From Alphaproteobacteria bacterium (GTDB taxonomy: Bacteria > Pseudomonadota > Alphaproteobacteria > Sphingomonadales > Sphingomonadaceae): DNA of 41,344 bases. This document shows positions 34,128 through 41,324 of this stretch, one piece after another. The stretch covers positions 1-41,344 of the forward strand of contig JAUIFP010000023.1 in the NCBI GenBank assembly GCA_030430365.1. Direction: 5' to 3'. The notes under the pieces are model-generated. The model was not told the origin of the DNA and made no database searches. It saw only the letters and a program-made list of their open reading frames with translations. A program made the translations under genes and the position numbers. Positions within the stretch are counted from its first letter, which is position 1; each line of letters opens with the position of its first letter.

Positions 34128-34904
34128 TCAGATCACCGTGGTAATGCCGCCATCGACATAGATCGTCTGGCCATTGATGAAGTCGGAAGCGGAGGATGAA
34201 AGAAAGATGGCTGCCCCGTGCAAGTCTTTCAGATCGCCCCAGCGGCCTGCCGGTGTGCGCTTTCTGATCCAAGTATCGAATTCGGAATCGGCGACCAGGG
34301 CGGCATTCAACGGGGTATCGAAATAGCCTGGCGCAATCGCGTTGATCTGCAGGCCGAACTGAGCCCAGTCCGCGCACATCCCGCGGGTGAAATTCCGGAC
34401 TGCACCTTTGGCCGCAGTGTAAGGCGCGATACCGGGGCGAGCGAGCTCGCTTTGCACGCTGGCGATATTGATGATCTTGCCGCGTCCGCGTTCGATCATG
34501 CCCGGCGCCGCGGCCTTGCTTACATAATAGAGCCCATCCAGATTCGTCGCCATGAGTTCGCGCCAGTCATCGTCGTCGAATTCATGAAGCGGCGCACGCC
34601 GCTGGATACCCGCATTGTTGACCAGGATATCTATCGGCCGTTCGGCCTCGATCTCTGCGATCCCGGCATAGACGGAGGCCGCATCGGTGACATCGAAGCA
34701 CGACACACTTGCCGAGCCGCCTGACTTGCGAATGCCCTCCTCTGCTTCGGCCAGGGCATCGGGCGATCGGCCATTGAGTATGACATGCGCACCCGCCCGG
34801 GAGAGCGCTTGCGCGATGGCACGCCCTATTCCTCGCGTAGATCCGGTGATCAGCGCATTGCGCCCACTCAGGTCGAATAGTTCGAAGATAGTCCCCTCAT
34901 CCAT
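34128..34904 (-). CDS. idnO: Gluconate 5-dehydrogenase / 5-ketogluconate reductase (IdnO-like SDR)
   Basis: About 258 residues from ATG 34904 (MDEGTIFELFDLSGR); the ATG at 34916 is an alternative and the frame extends to 35012. The coenzyme site is GSTRGIG (21-27), NNAG (96-99), catalytic S149, Y162 and K166. FDLSGRNALITGSTRGIGRAIA and NAIAPGYFDTPLN are typical of the IdnO / Gno group, which reduces 5-keto-D-gluconate to D-gluconate. The gene next to it across the operator region is an idnD homologue, which supports the assignment. It leads the minus-strand operon that continues through the 2-hydroxyacid dehydrogenase, SDR and alcohol dehydrogenase. Confidence 0.82.
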   Translation of the reverse strand: MDEGTIFELFDLSGRNALITGSTRGIGRAIAQALSRAGAHVILNGRSPDALAEAEEGIRKSGGSASVSCFDVTDAASVYAGIAEIEAERPIDILVNNAGIQRRAPLHEFDDDDWRELMATNLDGLYYVSKAAAPGMIERGRGKIINIASVQSELARPGIAPYTAAKGAVRNFTRGMCADWAQFGLQINAIAPGYFDTPLNAALVADSEFDTWIRKRTPAGRWGDLKDLHGAAIFLSSSASDFINGQTIYVDGGITTVI

Positions 34905-34919
34905 GGATCGCGTCATACG

Positions 34920-34935
34920 AAGTGACCGTTCACAT
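34920..34935. promoter_or_regulatory. Operator-like site 1 (idnO side), AAGTGACCGTTCACAT
   Basis: Matches the reverse complement of the copy at 38956 (ATGTGACCGTTAACAT) at 14 of 16 bases and is itself partly palindromic. It lies 4-16 bases before the alternative idnO starts. Likely site for the LacI-family regulator encoded at 36493. Repression here would block initiation or elongation into the idnO operon. Confidence 0.65.
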
Positions 34936-35001
34936 GGCAATATGCTGCGGCCGATAAATCTGGTTGCCGGGGAAAGGCATTTCACCTGTTCTACAAAGAA
35001 A

Positions 35002-35012
35002 CAAACCGGCAA
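35002..35012. repeat. CAAACCGGCAA, shared with 38942-38952
   Basis: An exact 11-base repeat found upstream of both idnD and the MFS gene, each time before the 16-base operator-like site but at different distances (33 and 4 bases between them). It may be a promoter element, a second protein site, or coincidence. Confidence 0.35.
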
Positions 35013-35044
35013 GTGCCAGGCAGGATTGCCGTTGCCCCGCCCTC

Positions 35045-35060
35045 ATGTTAACGGTCCCAT
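35045..35060. promoter_or_regulatory. Operator-like site 2 (idnD side), ATGTTAACGGTCCCAT
   Basis: Differs from the copy at 38956 at one base. It lies 21 bases before the idnD ATG, where a bound repressor would overlap the transcription start or leader. The three sites share a core (AACGGTC / GACCGTT) and an overall ATGT...ACAT frame, as expected of a LacI-type palindrome. Confidence 0.7.
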
Positions 35061-35080
35061 AGATTTGGAGTGAGGATACA

Positions 35081-36136
35081 ATGCTCGCAGCGATTTGCCA
35101 CGGTGCCCGCGATCTGCGGATTGAAGAGTTCGATCCCGGCGAACTTGCGCCGGATGAAGTGCTCGTAAATGTCGCCTATGGCGGAATTTGCGGCTCCGAC
35201 CTGCATTATTTCCAGCGCGGCGGTGTCGGCGACTTTTCGATTCAGGAGCCGATGGTGCTGGGGCACGAGATTTCCGGCAGCGTGGCCGCAATCGGCTCTG
35301 CGGTCGAGAATCTGGAGCCCGGCATGCGCGCGGCGCTCGATCCCAGCCGCCCCTGCCTATCCTGTCGCTATTGCCGCGCCGGGCGCTCCAATCTTTGCGT
35401 GAATATGAGATTTCTGGGCAGCGCGGCGCGTATGCCGCATGTGCAGGGTGGATTCGCGCAGGCATTGATCCTCCGCCAGGATCAGGTGATTCCAGTGCCT
35501 GACGACACGGATCTGCTTGCGCTATCGGTCGCCGAACCGCTGTCCGTGGGGCTGCATGCCGTGAAGCGGGCCGGCAACCTGCAAGGCAAGCGTGTGATCG
35601 TGACCGGATCGGGCCCCATCGGCCTGTTGACGGCACGCTCGGCCATTCAGGCAGGCGCGGCCTATGTCGTTTCAACCGATATCGAAGATGCGGCCCTTGC
35701 CGTCGCTCGTGAGCAGATCGGCGTCGATGAGACGGTGAACGTCCAATCGGAACCCGACGGCTTTGCCCGGTTCCAGGACGACGAAACCCAGTTCGACGTT
35801 GCGCTGGAAGCTTCGGGCGCGCCGCAAGCCCTGCACTCTCTGTTCAGTGTGCTGCGCAGGGGCGGACGGATCGTTCAGCTGGGCATGATGCCCCCTGGCG
35901 AAACCTCCCTGCCGATCAATATGGTGCAAACGCGCGAGATCGAACTGGTCGGCGCATTCCGCGCGCATGACGAATTCCGCAGCGCAGTAGAAATGATCGT
36001 CAGCGGAAAGATCGACGTTTCTCCGATCCTTTCGGGCACTTATCCGCTCGATCGCGCCGGAGACGCTTTCGATCTTGCGGGCGATCGCAGCAAGGTCGTC
36101 AAACTGCATCTCGCCATCGCCGGAGAACCTGCATGA
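35081..36136 (+). CDS. idnD: L-idonate 5-dehydrogenase
   Basis: A 351-residue zinc MDR. The catalytic zinc site is C37, H62, E63 and E152, and the structural zinc cysteines are C92, C95, C98 and C106. GGICGSDLHYFQRGGVGDF and the following PMVLGHEISG closely match what I recall of E. coli IdnD, as does MRFLGSAARMPHVQGGF at 109-125. The NAD site is GSGPIG (176-181) with D200. It would oxidise L-idonate to 5-ketogluconate, which the divergent idnO product reduces to gluconate. First gene of a plus-strand operon, with operator-like site 2 just upstream. A sorbitol or other polyol dehydrogenase role is a less likely alternative. Confidence 0.88.
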   Translation: MLAAICHGARDLRIEEFDPGELAPDEVLVNVAYGGICGSDLHYFQRGGVGDFSIQEPMVLGHEISGSVAAIGSAVENLEPGMRAALDPSRPCLSCRYCRAGRSNLCVNMRFLGSAARMPHVQGGFAQALILRQDQVIPVPDDTDLLALSVAEPLSVGLHAVKRAGNLQGKRVIVTGSGPIGLLTARSAIQAGAAYVVSTDIEDAALAVAREQIGVDETVNVQSEPDGFARFQDDETQFDVALEASGAPQALHSLFSVLRRGGRIVQLGMMPPGETSLPINMVQTREIELVGAFRAHDEFRSAVEMIVSGKIDVSPILSGTYPLDRAGDAFDLAGDRSKVVKLHLAIAGEPA

Positions 36137-36468
36137 TTACCCGCCGCGCAATCTTCGAAGGCAGCGTCAAACCGGGAATGGAAGAGAAGTTCTTTCACGA
36201 GGTGGAAACGCGCCTTGCCCCCCTTTGGCAAGCATTCCCGCACGCTCTCGACGTCCGACTTTTCCGTATCGAAGAAAGCGACGATGCGGAGCGTCCGATC
36301 TTGATGATCCAGGAAGTCGACTATCCTGACATGGACAAGATGCGCGAAGCGATTACCTCCCCTGCCCGCGATGCCGCTCGTGCCGTGACGATGGAATTGA
36401 TGGAGATGTTCGACGGGCGCTTTTACCATGTTATCAGCGGAATCGACCGCCTGTCCGGGCAGCATTGA
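36133..36468 (+). CDS. Small dimeric alpha/beta-barrel (Dabb/EthD-like) protein
   Basis: 111 residues, starting in the 4-base ATGA overlap with idnD, so coupled to it. RRAIFEGSVKPGMEEKFFHEVETRLAPLWQAFP and ILMIQEVDYPDMDKMREAI give the beta-alpha-beta-alpha pattern of ferredoxin-like Dabb domains, which dimerise into an open barrel and usually bind small ligands. The family includes EthD and stress-responsive and mutarotase-like proteins. I see no catalytic motif that settles the function. Its fixed place inside an idn-type operon suggests an unassigned step in sugar-acid use, such as isomerisation or sensing. Confidence 0.65.
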   Translation: MITRRAIFEGSVKPGMEEKFFHEVETRLAPLWQAFPHALDVRLFRIEESDDAERPILMIQEVDYPDMDKMREAITSPARDAARAVTMELMEMFDGRFYHVISGIDRLSGQH

Positions 36469-36492
36469 TTGGTTTTGGAGGGAAAGTAGTCA

Positions 36493-37542
36493 GTGGCGAA
36501 GACCGAAGAGCGGGTGAAGCGATCGCGCCGCCCCACAATTCGCGACGTTTCGCAGCTCGCAGGCGTTTCACGAATGACCGTTTCGCGCGTCATAAGCGAT
36601 CCCGATCTGGTTCTTCCGGCAACGCGCCAAAAGGTCGCCAGCGCCATCGCCGATCTGGGATATGTTCCTGATCGGGCGGCCGGCAGTCTCGCCAGCCGCA
36701 AGACGGGTTTCATAGCCCTGATGCTGCCTACTCTCACCAATGCCAACTTTGCGGCGGTGGCCCACGGACTGACCGAAGTCCTGCGCGAGGCGAACTACCA
36801 ACTGCTGATTGCCTACACGGAATACGACATGGCCGAGGAAGAACGCCAATTGCGCAACTTGCTTGCGCGGCGGCCGGAGGCGATCGTTCTGACCGGCGCG
36901 ACCCACAGCAATGCAGCAAGCAAATTACTGCTTTCCGCCGATGTGCCGATCCTGGAAATCGCCGACTTGCCAAGCCGCCCGATCGGCCATGTTATCGGCT
37001 TTTCCAACCAGGAGGTCGGCCGGACCGCGGCGCGCTACCTGATCGACAAGGGGTTCACCCGCATCGGAGCCGTTGGCGCCACCGTTGAGGGCGAAGTGCT
37101 CGACCATCGCGGCGAAGAGCGCATGCGCGGCTTCGAGGACGAGCTGCGCTATGCCGGCCTGCCAACCGATGCCGTGGTCCGTCATGGCAAGGCCCCGCTC
37201 AGCTACGATCACGGTGCTGCGGCGATTGGAGTGCTGCTGGACAAGGCGCCCGATTGCGAAGCGGTATTCGCCGTGTCCGACCTATCGGCAGTGGGCGTTT
37301 TGATGGAATGCCAGCGGCGCGGAATATCGGTACCGGATCAGCTTTCCGTCATCGGGTTCGGCGATTTCGAGATCGGCCGTATCATCAATCCGCCCCTCAC
37401 CACCATTCACGTCGACTTCAACGGCCTGGGCCAGCGCACCGGCAAGACGATCGTCGAGCTGCTCAAGCGCGGTGTCAGCAGCGAAACGGGGCGTGTCGAT
37501 GTCGGGCTGAGTATTATCGAGCGCAAATCGGTGAAGACATGA
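36493..37542 (+). CDS. LacI-family transcriptional regulator (IdnR/GntR-like)
   Basis: A 349-residue regulator with a GTG start at 36493 preceded by GGAGGGAA at about 10 bases. The LacI helix-turn-helix is TIRDVSQLAGVSRMTVSRVIS (residues 15-35), and the hinge is GYVPDRAAGSLAS. A periplasmic-binding-protein-like ligand domain follows, with GFIALMLPTLTNANFAAVAHGL and SVIGFGDFEIGRIINPPLTTIHVDF. The ligand is probably gluconate, idonate or 5-ketogluconate. It is encoded inside the idnD operon and overlaps the next gene by 4 bases (ATGA), so it should control its own expression. The three operator-like copies in this window are the obvious targets. Confidence 0.87.
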   Translation: MAKTEERVKRSRRPTIRDVSQLAGVSRMTVSRVISDPDLVLPATRQKVASAIADLGYVPDRAAGSLASRKTGFIALMLPTLTNANFAAVAHGLTEVLREANYQLLIAYTEYDMAEEERQLRNLLARRPEAIVLTGATHSNAASKLLLSADVPILEIADLPSRPIGHVIGFSNQEVGRTAARYLIDKGFTRIGAVGATVEGEVLDHRGEERMRGFEDELRYAGLPTDAVVRHGKAPLSYDHGAAAIGVLLDKAPDCEAVFAVSDLSAVGVLMECQRRGISVPDQLSVIGFGDFEIGRIINPPLTTIHVDFNGLGQRTGKTIVELLKRGVSSETGRVDVGLSIIERKSVKT

Positions 37543-38417
37543 AGCCCGCAATCGCCATGATCGGCGCCGGCACCATGGGTTCGGCAATCGGCTCCCGCCT
37601 TCTCGATGAAGGCTGCGCATTGTCCTTTTTCGACGTCGCCGAACAGGCTGGCGCAGATTTGATCGAACGCGGCGGAATTCGGGCGGCTTCCCCTGCAGAA
37701 GCAGCGCGCGATGCCGACTTCGTTTTCATCAGCCTGAACAGTGCCGACATCGTCGAACGCGCAGTGTTCGGCGAAAACGGCGCGGCGATGAGCGGATCTG
37801 CGGACAAGCTGTTGATCGACATGTCCAGCATCGATCCCGGGCGTACGGCACAATTGGCCGAACGTCTGAAGGACGAATGCGGCATGGGCTGGGTCGACGC
37901 GCCGCTATCCGGCGGTGCGCCTGCCGCCAAAGAAGGCCGCATGACGCTCATGCTCGGGGGCAGCAAGGCCGACGTCGCACGGGCTGAACCTGTCCTCGCG
38001 CTGATCTCGGCCCGGCGCACGCATCTGGGCGCAGCCGGTGCCGGACAGACCGTGAAACTGGTCAACCAGATCCTATGCGCAGGCCACTTCCTGATCGTGG
38101 CCGAAGCCGTGAAATTCGCAGAATCGCAAGGGATCGATGCCACGCAGATTCCCGGCGCGTTGGCAGGTGGACGTGCCGATTCCGCCATCCTGCAGGAATT
38201 CATGGCCAAGATGGCCAAACGCGATTTCACGCCTACCGGCCGGATCGACAATATGCTGAAGGATCTCGAGACGGTTCAGAGCTCTTCATTTTCGACCCGA
38301 ACGGCCATGCCAGTGACCGGCCTCATCACCGAACTGCACCGGATGCTGGTGGCTGGCGGGCTCGGCCCCGCGGACAGTGCCGAATATATGAAGCTGTTCG
38401 ACCTGGGGCGCGAGTAG
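37539..38417 (+). CDS. Beta-hydroxyacid dehydrogenase (tartronate semialdehyde reductase / 3-hydroxyisobutyrate dehydrogenase family)
   Basis: A 292-residue NAD(P)-binding protein. GAGTMG (9-14) is the coenzyme site. DAPLSGGAPAAKEGRMTLMLGG (120-141) is the substrate-binding signature with S124 and G125-G126. K173 in GQTVKLVNQ is the catalytic lysine. This is the GarR/GlxR/HIBADH group rather than true 6-phosphogluconate dehydrogenase, which is larger. In sugar-acid clusters such enzymes commonly reduce tartronate semialdehyde or a related C4-C6 hydroxy-acid. It overlaps the LacI gene by 4 bases (start ATG 37539). The gluconokinase follows after 7 bases. Confidence 0.85.
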   Translation: MKPAIAMIGAGTMGSAIGSRLLDEGCALSFFDVAEQAGADLIERGGIRAASPAEAARDADFVFISLNSADIVERAVFGENGAAMSGSADKLLIDMSSIDPGRTAQLAERLKDECGMGWVDAPLSGGAPAAKEGRMTLMLGGSKADVARAEPVLALISARRTHLGAAGAGQTVKLVNQILCAGHFLIVAEAVKFAESQGIDATQIPGALAGGRADSAILQEFMAKMAKRDFTPTGRIDNMLKDLETVQSSSFSTRTAMPVTGLITELHRMLVAGGLGPADSAEYMKLFDLGRE

Positions 38418-38424
38418 GCTTGCA

Positions 38425-38913
38425 ATGTATCGGGCGTTGGTGGTGATGGGGCCAAGCGGCAACGGCAAGTCCACGCTGGGCCAGGCAATCGCCGAGCGGC
38501 TCGGCTGGCGCTTCATAGAGGGCGACGATCACCATCCGCCGGCCAACATCGCCAAGATGTCGCGGGGCGAAGCGCTGACGGATGCCGATCGCGAACCGTT
38601 CCTGGATTCCATCGGCAAGGCCCTTGCGCAAGGCGATAGTGTGGCCTCATGCTCGGCTTTGAAACGGGCATATCGGGACCGGCTGACACGAATGGCAAAA
38701 CGGCCGATTCTGTTCGTCCTGCCGCAGGTCGGCCAGGCAGAACTGCAGCGCAGGATGGAAGATCGGCCCGGGCACTTCATGCCGGCCAGCATGCTTCGCA
38801 GCCAGATCGACACTTTGGAACTGCCGGCGGAAGACGAAGCTTGCCTCAGCCTGGACGGCACGCTCGCCCCCGACAAATTCGCAGATCAGGTCGCGCAAAG
38901 CCTGAAAACCTAG
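38425..38913 (+). CDS. gntK: Gluconokinase
   Basis: A 162-residue P-loop kinase. The Walker A motif is GPSGNGKST (9-17). GDDHHPPANIAKMSRGEALTDADR is the gluconate-binding region typical of GntK/IdnK, followed by CSALKRAYRD and RPGHFMPASMLRSQIDTLE. It phosphorylates D-gluconate to 6-phosphogluconate with ATP. This is the convergence point of the locus: idnD and idnO products yield gluconate, and this enzyme passes it to the Entner-Doudoroff route, which sphingomonads favour. Last gene of the idnD operon before the separately controlled transporter. Confidence 0.92.
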   Translation: MYRALVVMGPSGNGKSTLGQAIAERLGWRFIEGDDHHPPANIAKMSRGEALTDADREPFLDSIGKALAQGDSVASCSALKRAYRDRLTRMAKRPILFVLPQVGQAELQRRMEDRPGHFMPASMLRSQIDTLELPAEDEACLSLDGTLAPDKFADQVAQSLKT

Positions 38914-38955
38914 GAAGCTTGAATCTGCCCGGTTGAGGTGTCAAACCGGCAATCC

Positions 38956-38971
38956 ATGTTAACGGTCACAT
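38956..38971. promoter_or_regulatory. Operator-like site 3 (transporter side), ATGTTAACGGTCACAT
   Basis: The most symmetric copy of the 16-base element, 19 bases before the MFS ATG and 43 bases after the gluconokinase stop. Just upstream is TTGAGG (38933-38938) with 17 bases to ATGTTA, so a promoter may overlap the site. This implies that transport is controlled together with idnD and idnO. Confidence 0.7.
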
Positions 38972-38990
38972 TGACAAGAGAGGACTGAAA

Positions 38991-40322
38991 ATGGCCAGCA
39001 CTGAAAATGCCGAAGAAGGGCCTGACGGCGCATGGCCCAGCCTCTCGCGCGGATGGATCCTGGTCGCGCTGCTGGCGCTTGCCTCGGTCGTCTCGCAGTT
39101 CGACCGGACCGTCATCAATCTGATGGTCGAACCGATCAAAGCGGAGTTCTCCCTCAACGACACCGCTTTCGGTGCGCTGCAATCCATCGCTTTCGGCATC
39201 TTCTACGTCATCGCCTGCATCCCGCTTGGACGTGCGGCAGATAATACCAACCGCAAATGGCTGATTGCGATCTGTCTGTTCTTCTGGAGCCTGTTCGCCA
39301 TGGCCTCCGGCCTGGCCAAGACCTATTGGCATTTGTTCCTGACCCGCATCGGCGTGGCTGTGGGTGAAGCCAGCCTGACACCGGCAGGCCTTTCCATGCT
39401 GTCCGACCATTTCCCACCCGACAAGCTCGGCCGGCCGGTTTCGGGCTTCCTGATGAGCGCGCCGGTCGGGCAAGGCCTGGCATTTATCGGCGGCGGCAGC
39501 CTGCTGACGGCGCTGACCGGATCGGAGCTGCTGGAAAGCGGATTGCTGGCAGGGCTTGAGCCCTGGCAGGCAGCCTTCATCCTGATCGGCGCACCGGGCG
39601 TCCTGCTGGTACCTCTGTTCCTGCTGCTGCGCGAACCGGTGCGGCGGGGCCCGCAGCTCGATCAGCTTTCGGCAAAGGAAACCGCTGCGCTGATCGGCCG
39701 CATGTGGCGTGCCCTGATCCCGATGTTCATCGGCTTCGCGATGGTGCTGCTGGTCGCCTATTCCATCGCGATCTGGACCCCGGCCCTGCTCCAGCGGACC
39801 TATGGCTGGAACGCCGAACAGGTGGGCTGGGGCTTCGGCCTCGTGCTGATCGTGTTCGGTATGACCGGCGTCATCGTGGCCGGCTTCGCCAGTGACTGGC
39901 TCGCTTCACGCGGGCACCGGGATGCGCCGCTGAAAGTGGCAGGCGCTGGCTTTGCGGTCGCTGGCGTTTCGGGCGTTCTCGCGCCGCTGATGCCCTCCCC
40001 CTATCTGGCGCTTCTGCTTCTGGGCGTGACGCTTTTCTTCGGCAATATGCCCTTCCCCTGCGCAGCCACGAGCCTGCAGCTGATCGTCCCCAACAGGGCG
40101 CGGGCCCAGATCAGTGCCGTCTATGTGACCTTCACGACGCTGGTTGGATTGGGTGTCGGGCCGACGGTTATCGGCGCAATGACCGACTACGTGTTCCAGG
40201 ATCCGTCACAGATCCGCTATTCCATGTGTGTGGTGATCGGTTGCGCGGTGCCCATCATGGTGGTGATGATGATGCTGGCGCTGAAACCCTATCGCGAGTT
40301 TCACGAGCAAGCGCAGGGTTGA
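38991..40322 (+). CDS. Major facilitator superfamily transporter (sugar-acid uptake candidate)
   Basis: A 443-residue membrane protein with about 12 hydrophobic helices. SQFDRTVINLMVEPIKAEFSLNDTAFGALQ and GRAADNTNRKW are the usual first-loop MFS motif. GVAVGEASLTPAGLSMLSDHFPP resembles the spinster-like branch. The central loop (REPVRRGPQLDQLSAKETAAL) separates the two six-helix halves. It likely imports a sugar acid by proton symport, given its operator copy and the neighbouring gluconate genes, although the family also moves aromatic acids. It starts after AGAGGA with about 7-base spacing. Confidence 0.85.
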   Translation: MASTENAEEGPDGAWPSLSRGWILVALLALASVVSQFDRTVINLMVEPIKAEFSLNDTAFGALQSIAFGIFYVIACIPLGRAADNTNRKWLIAICLFFWSLFAMASGLAKTYWHLFLTRIGVAVGEASLTPAGLSMLSDHFPPDKLGRPVSGFLMSAPVGQGLAFIGGGSLLTALTGSELLESGLLAGLEPWQAAFILIGAPGVLLVPLFLLLREPVRRGPQLDQLSAKETAALIGRMWRALIPMFIGFAMVLLVAYSIAIWTPALLQRTYGWNAEQVGWGFGLVLIVFGMTGVIVAGFASDWLASRGHRDAPLKVAGAGFAVAGVSGVLAPLMPSPYLALLLLGVTLFFGNMPFPCAATSLQLIVPNRARAQISAVYVTFTTLVGLGVGPTVIGAMTDYVFQDPSQIRYSMCVVIGCAVPIMVVMMMLALKPYREFHEQAQG

Positions 40323-40332
40323 TCGAATAGCC

Positions 40333-40366
40333 CTGCATCATCCCGGGCCGGCCCGGGATGATGCAG
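40333..40366. terminator. 34-base perfect palindrome between convergent genes
   Basis: ctgcatcatcccgggcc (40333-40349) is followed directly by its exact reverse complement to 40366. It lies 10 bases after the transporter stop and 13 bases before the stop of the convergent ICL-family gene. As RNA each strand can form a very stable stem with a tight loop. No T-run follows. A bidirectional terminator is the simplest reading. Confidence 0.65.
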
Positions 40367-40379
40367 CGGCGCTTTCGGC

Positions 40380-41324
40380 TTAGAGCCTGTCGTCGATCTT
40401 CGAACGCACGAAGCCTTCGGGGAAGTCTTCCACAGCGTTGCCGACGATCGTGAAGTCTTTCTTCTGGCCGCCGAACCGGCTTTCCAGCTCCATGTAGCTG
40501 TGCGGATCGAACAGGGGCGTAGCGCTCATGCCCATGATCTTGGTCGCGTCTTCCTTCTGGCAGGTATAGTGGCAACCCTGCTGCGCGTAATTGTGGATGC
40601 CGTGCTCCAGCATGCCATCCATCGCCGCTTTCAGCGTGTAATGCATCGTCAGGAAGTTGAAGCCGAGCGGATAGATATCTTCCACGGTCACACCGGGCTT
40701 GCCGTCGATATCCCGTACGTCGGGGAACATCTTCCAGCCGGGGACCTTGGCAGAAACATACTTTGCGTGATCGAGCGTGGAGATGCGCACCACCGTGCTC
40801 ATCTTCGCGCCCATCTCCACCGCCGCCGCCATGCGCTCGCAGCCTTCATCCATTTCCGTTTCGGGATCGGCATTGGTGCGCGCGATCAGGAAACAATCCG
40901 TTCCTTCCATCGCGGCGAGTGCGGCGCGCACTTTCTCGTAATACTTTTCGCGCGGCAGGAGGCTGGTCGATTCCTCCATGTCGCTGCTGTCTTCCAGCTG
41001 AAGCGCCTTGGCCCCGGCCGCGATCATCCGCTTGGTCGAACGGTAGACTGCAAGCGGGCCACCAAAGCCGTCTTCGATATCTGCGGCCAGAGGGATTGCA
41101 CTCGTCTGGCTGATCCGGCTGGTGATCCATTCGATATCGGTGAGGTTCGAAAAGCCGTAGTCGATGACCCCGTTCATCGCGATCGAGACCTCGCCGCCCG
41201 AAAGCATCATCGCTTCGAAGCCGACCATTTCCACTGCACGGGCAGAGGCGCAGTCATAAACACACGGCGCGACGATGCAGTGGTCGGTGGTTTCGAGCAA
41301 CTGCTGGAGAGACTTGTTGGCCAT
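40380..41324 (-). CDS. Isocitrate lyase / PEP mutase family protein
   Basis: A 314-residue TIM-barrel protein. VYDCASARAVEMVGFEAMMLSGGEVS, LAADIEDGFGGPLAVYRSTKRM and LQLEDSSDMEESTSLLPREKYYEKVRAAL fit the ICL/PEPM superfamily, with the D-x-E-D-G metal and substrate site around ADIEDGFGG. I do not see the KKCGH active-site sequence of isocitrate lyase. Family members cleave or rearrange C-C or C-P bonds of alpha-hydroxy or oxo acids, for example 2-methylisocitrate lyase or oxaloacetate decarboxylase. GAAGGA lies before ATG 41324. It is convergent with the transporter, and its promoter is beyond the window edge. Exact reaction unknown. Confidence 0.8.
   Translation of the reverse strand: MANKSLQQLLETTDHCIVAPCVYDCASARAVEMVGFEAMMLSGGEVSIAMNGVIDYGFSNLTDIEWITSRISQTSAIPLAADIEDGFGGPLAVYRSTKRMIAAGAKALQLEDSSDMEESTSLLPREKYYEKVRAALAAMEGTDCFLIARTNADPETEMDEGCERMAAAVEMGAKMSTVVRISTLDHAKYVSAKVPGWKMFPDVRDIDGKPGVTVEDIYPLGFNFLTMHYTLKAAMDGMLEHGIHNYAQQGCHYTCQKEDATKIMGMSATPLFDPHSYMELESRFGGQKKDFTIVGNAVEDFPEGFVRSKIDDRL

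Noticed and set aside
37539-38417. 6-phosphogluconate dehydrogenase, given the gluconokinase next to it
   Set aside because: The protein is 292 residues with the compact beta-hydroxyacid dehydrogenase signature. The decarboxylating enzyme is larger and has different substrate motifs.
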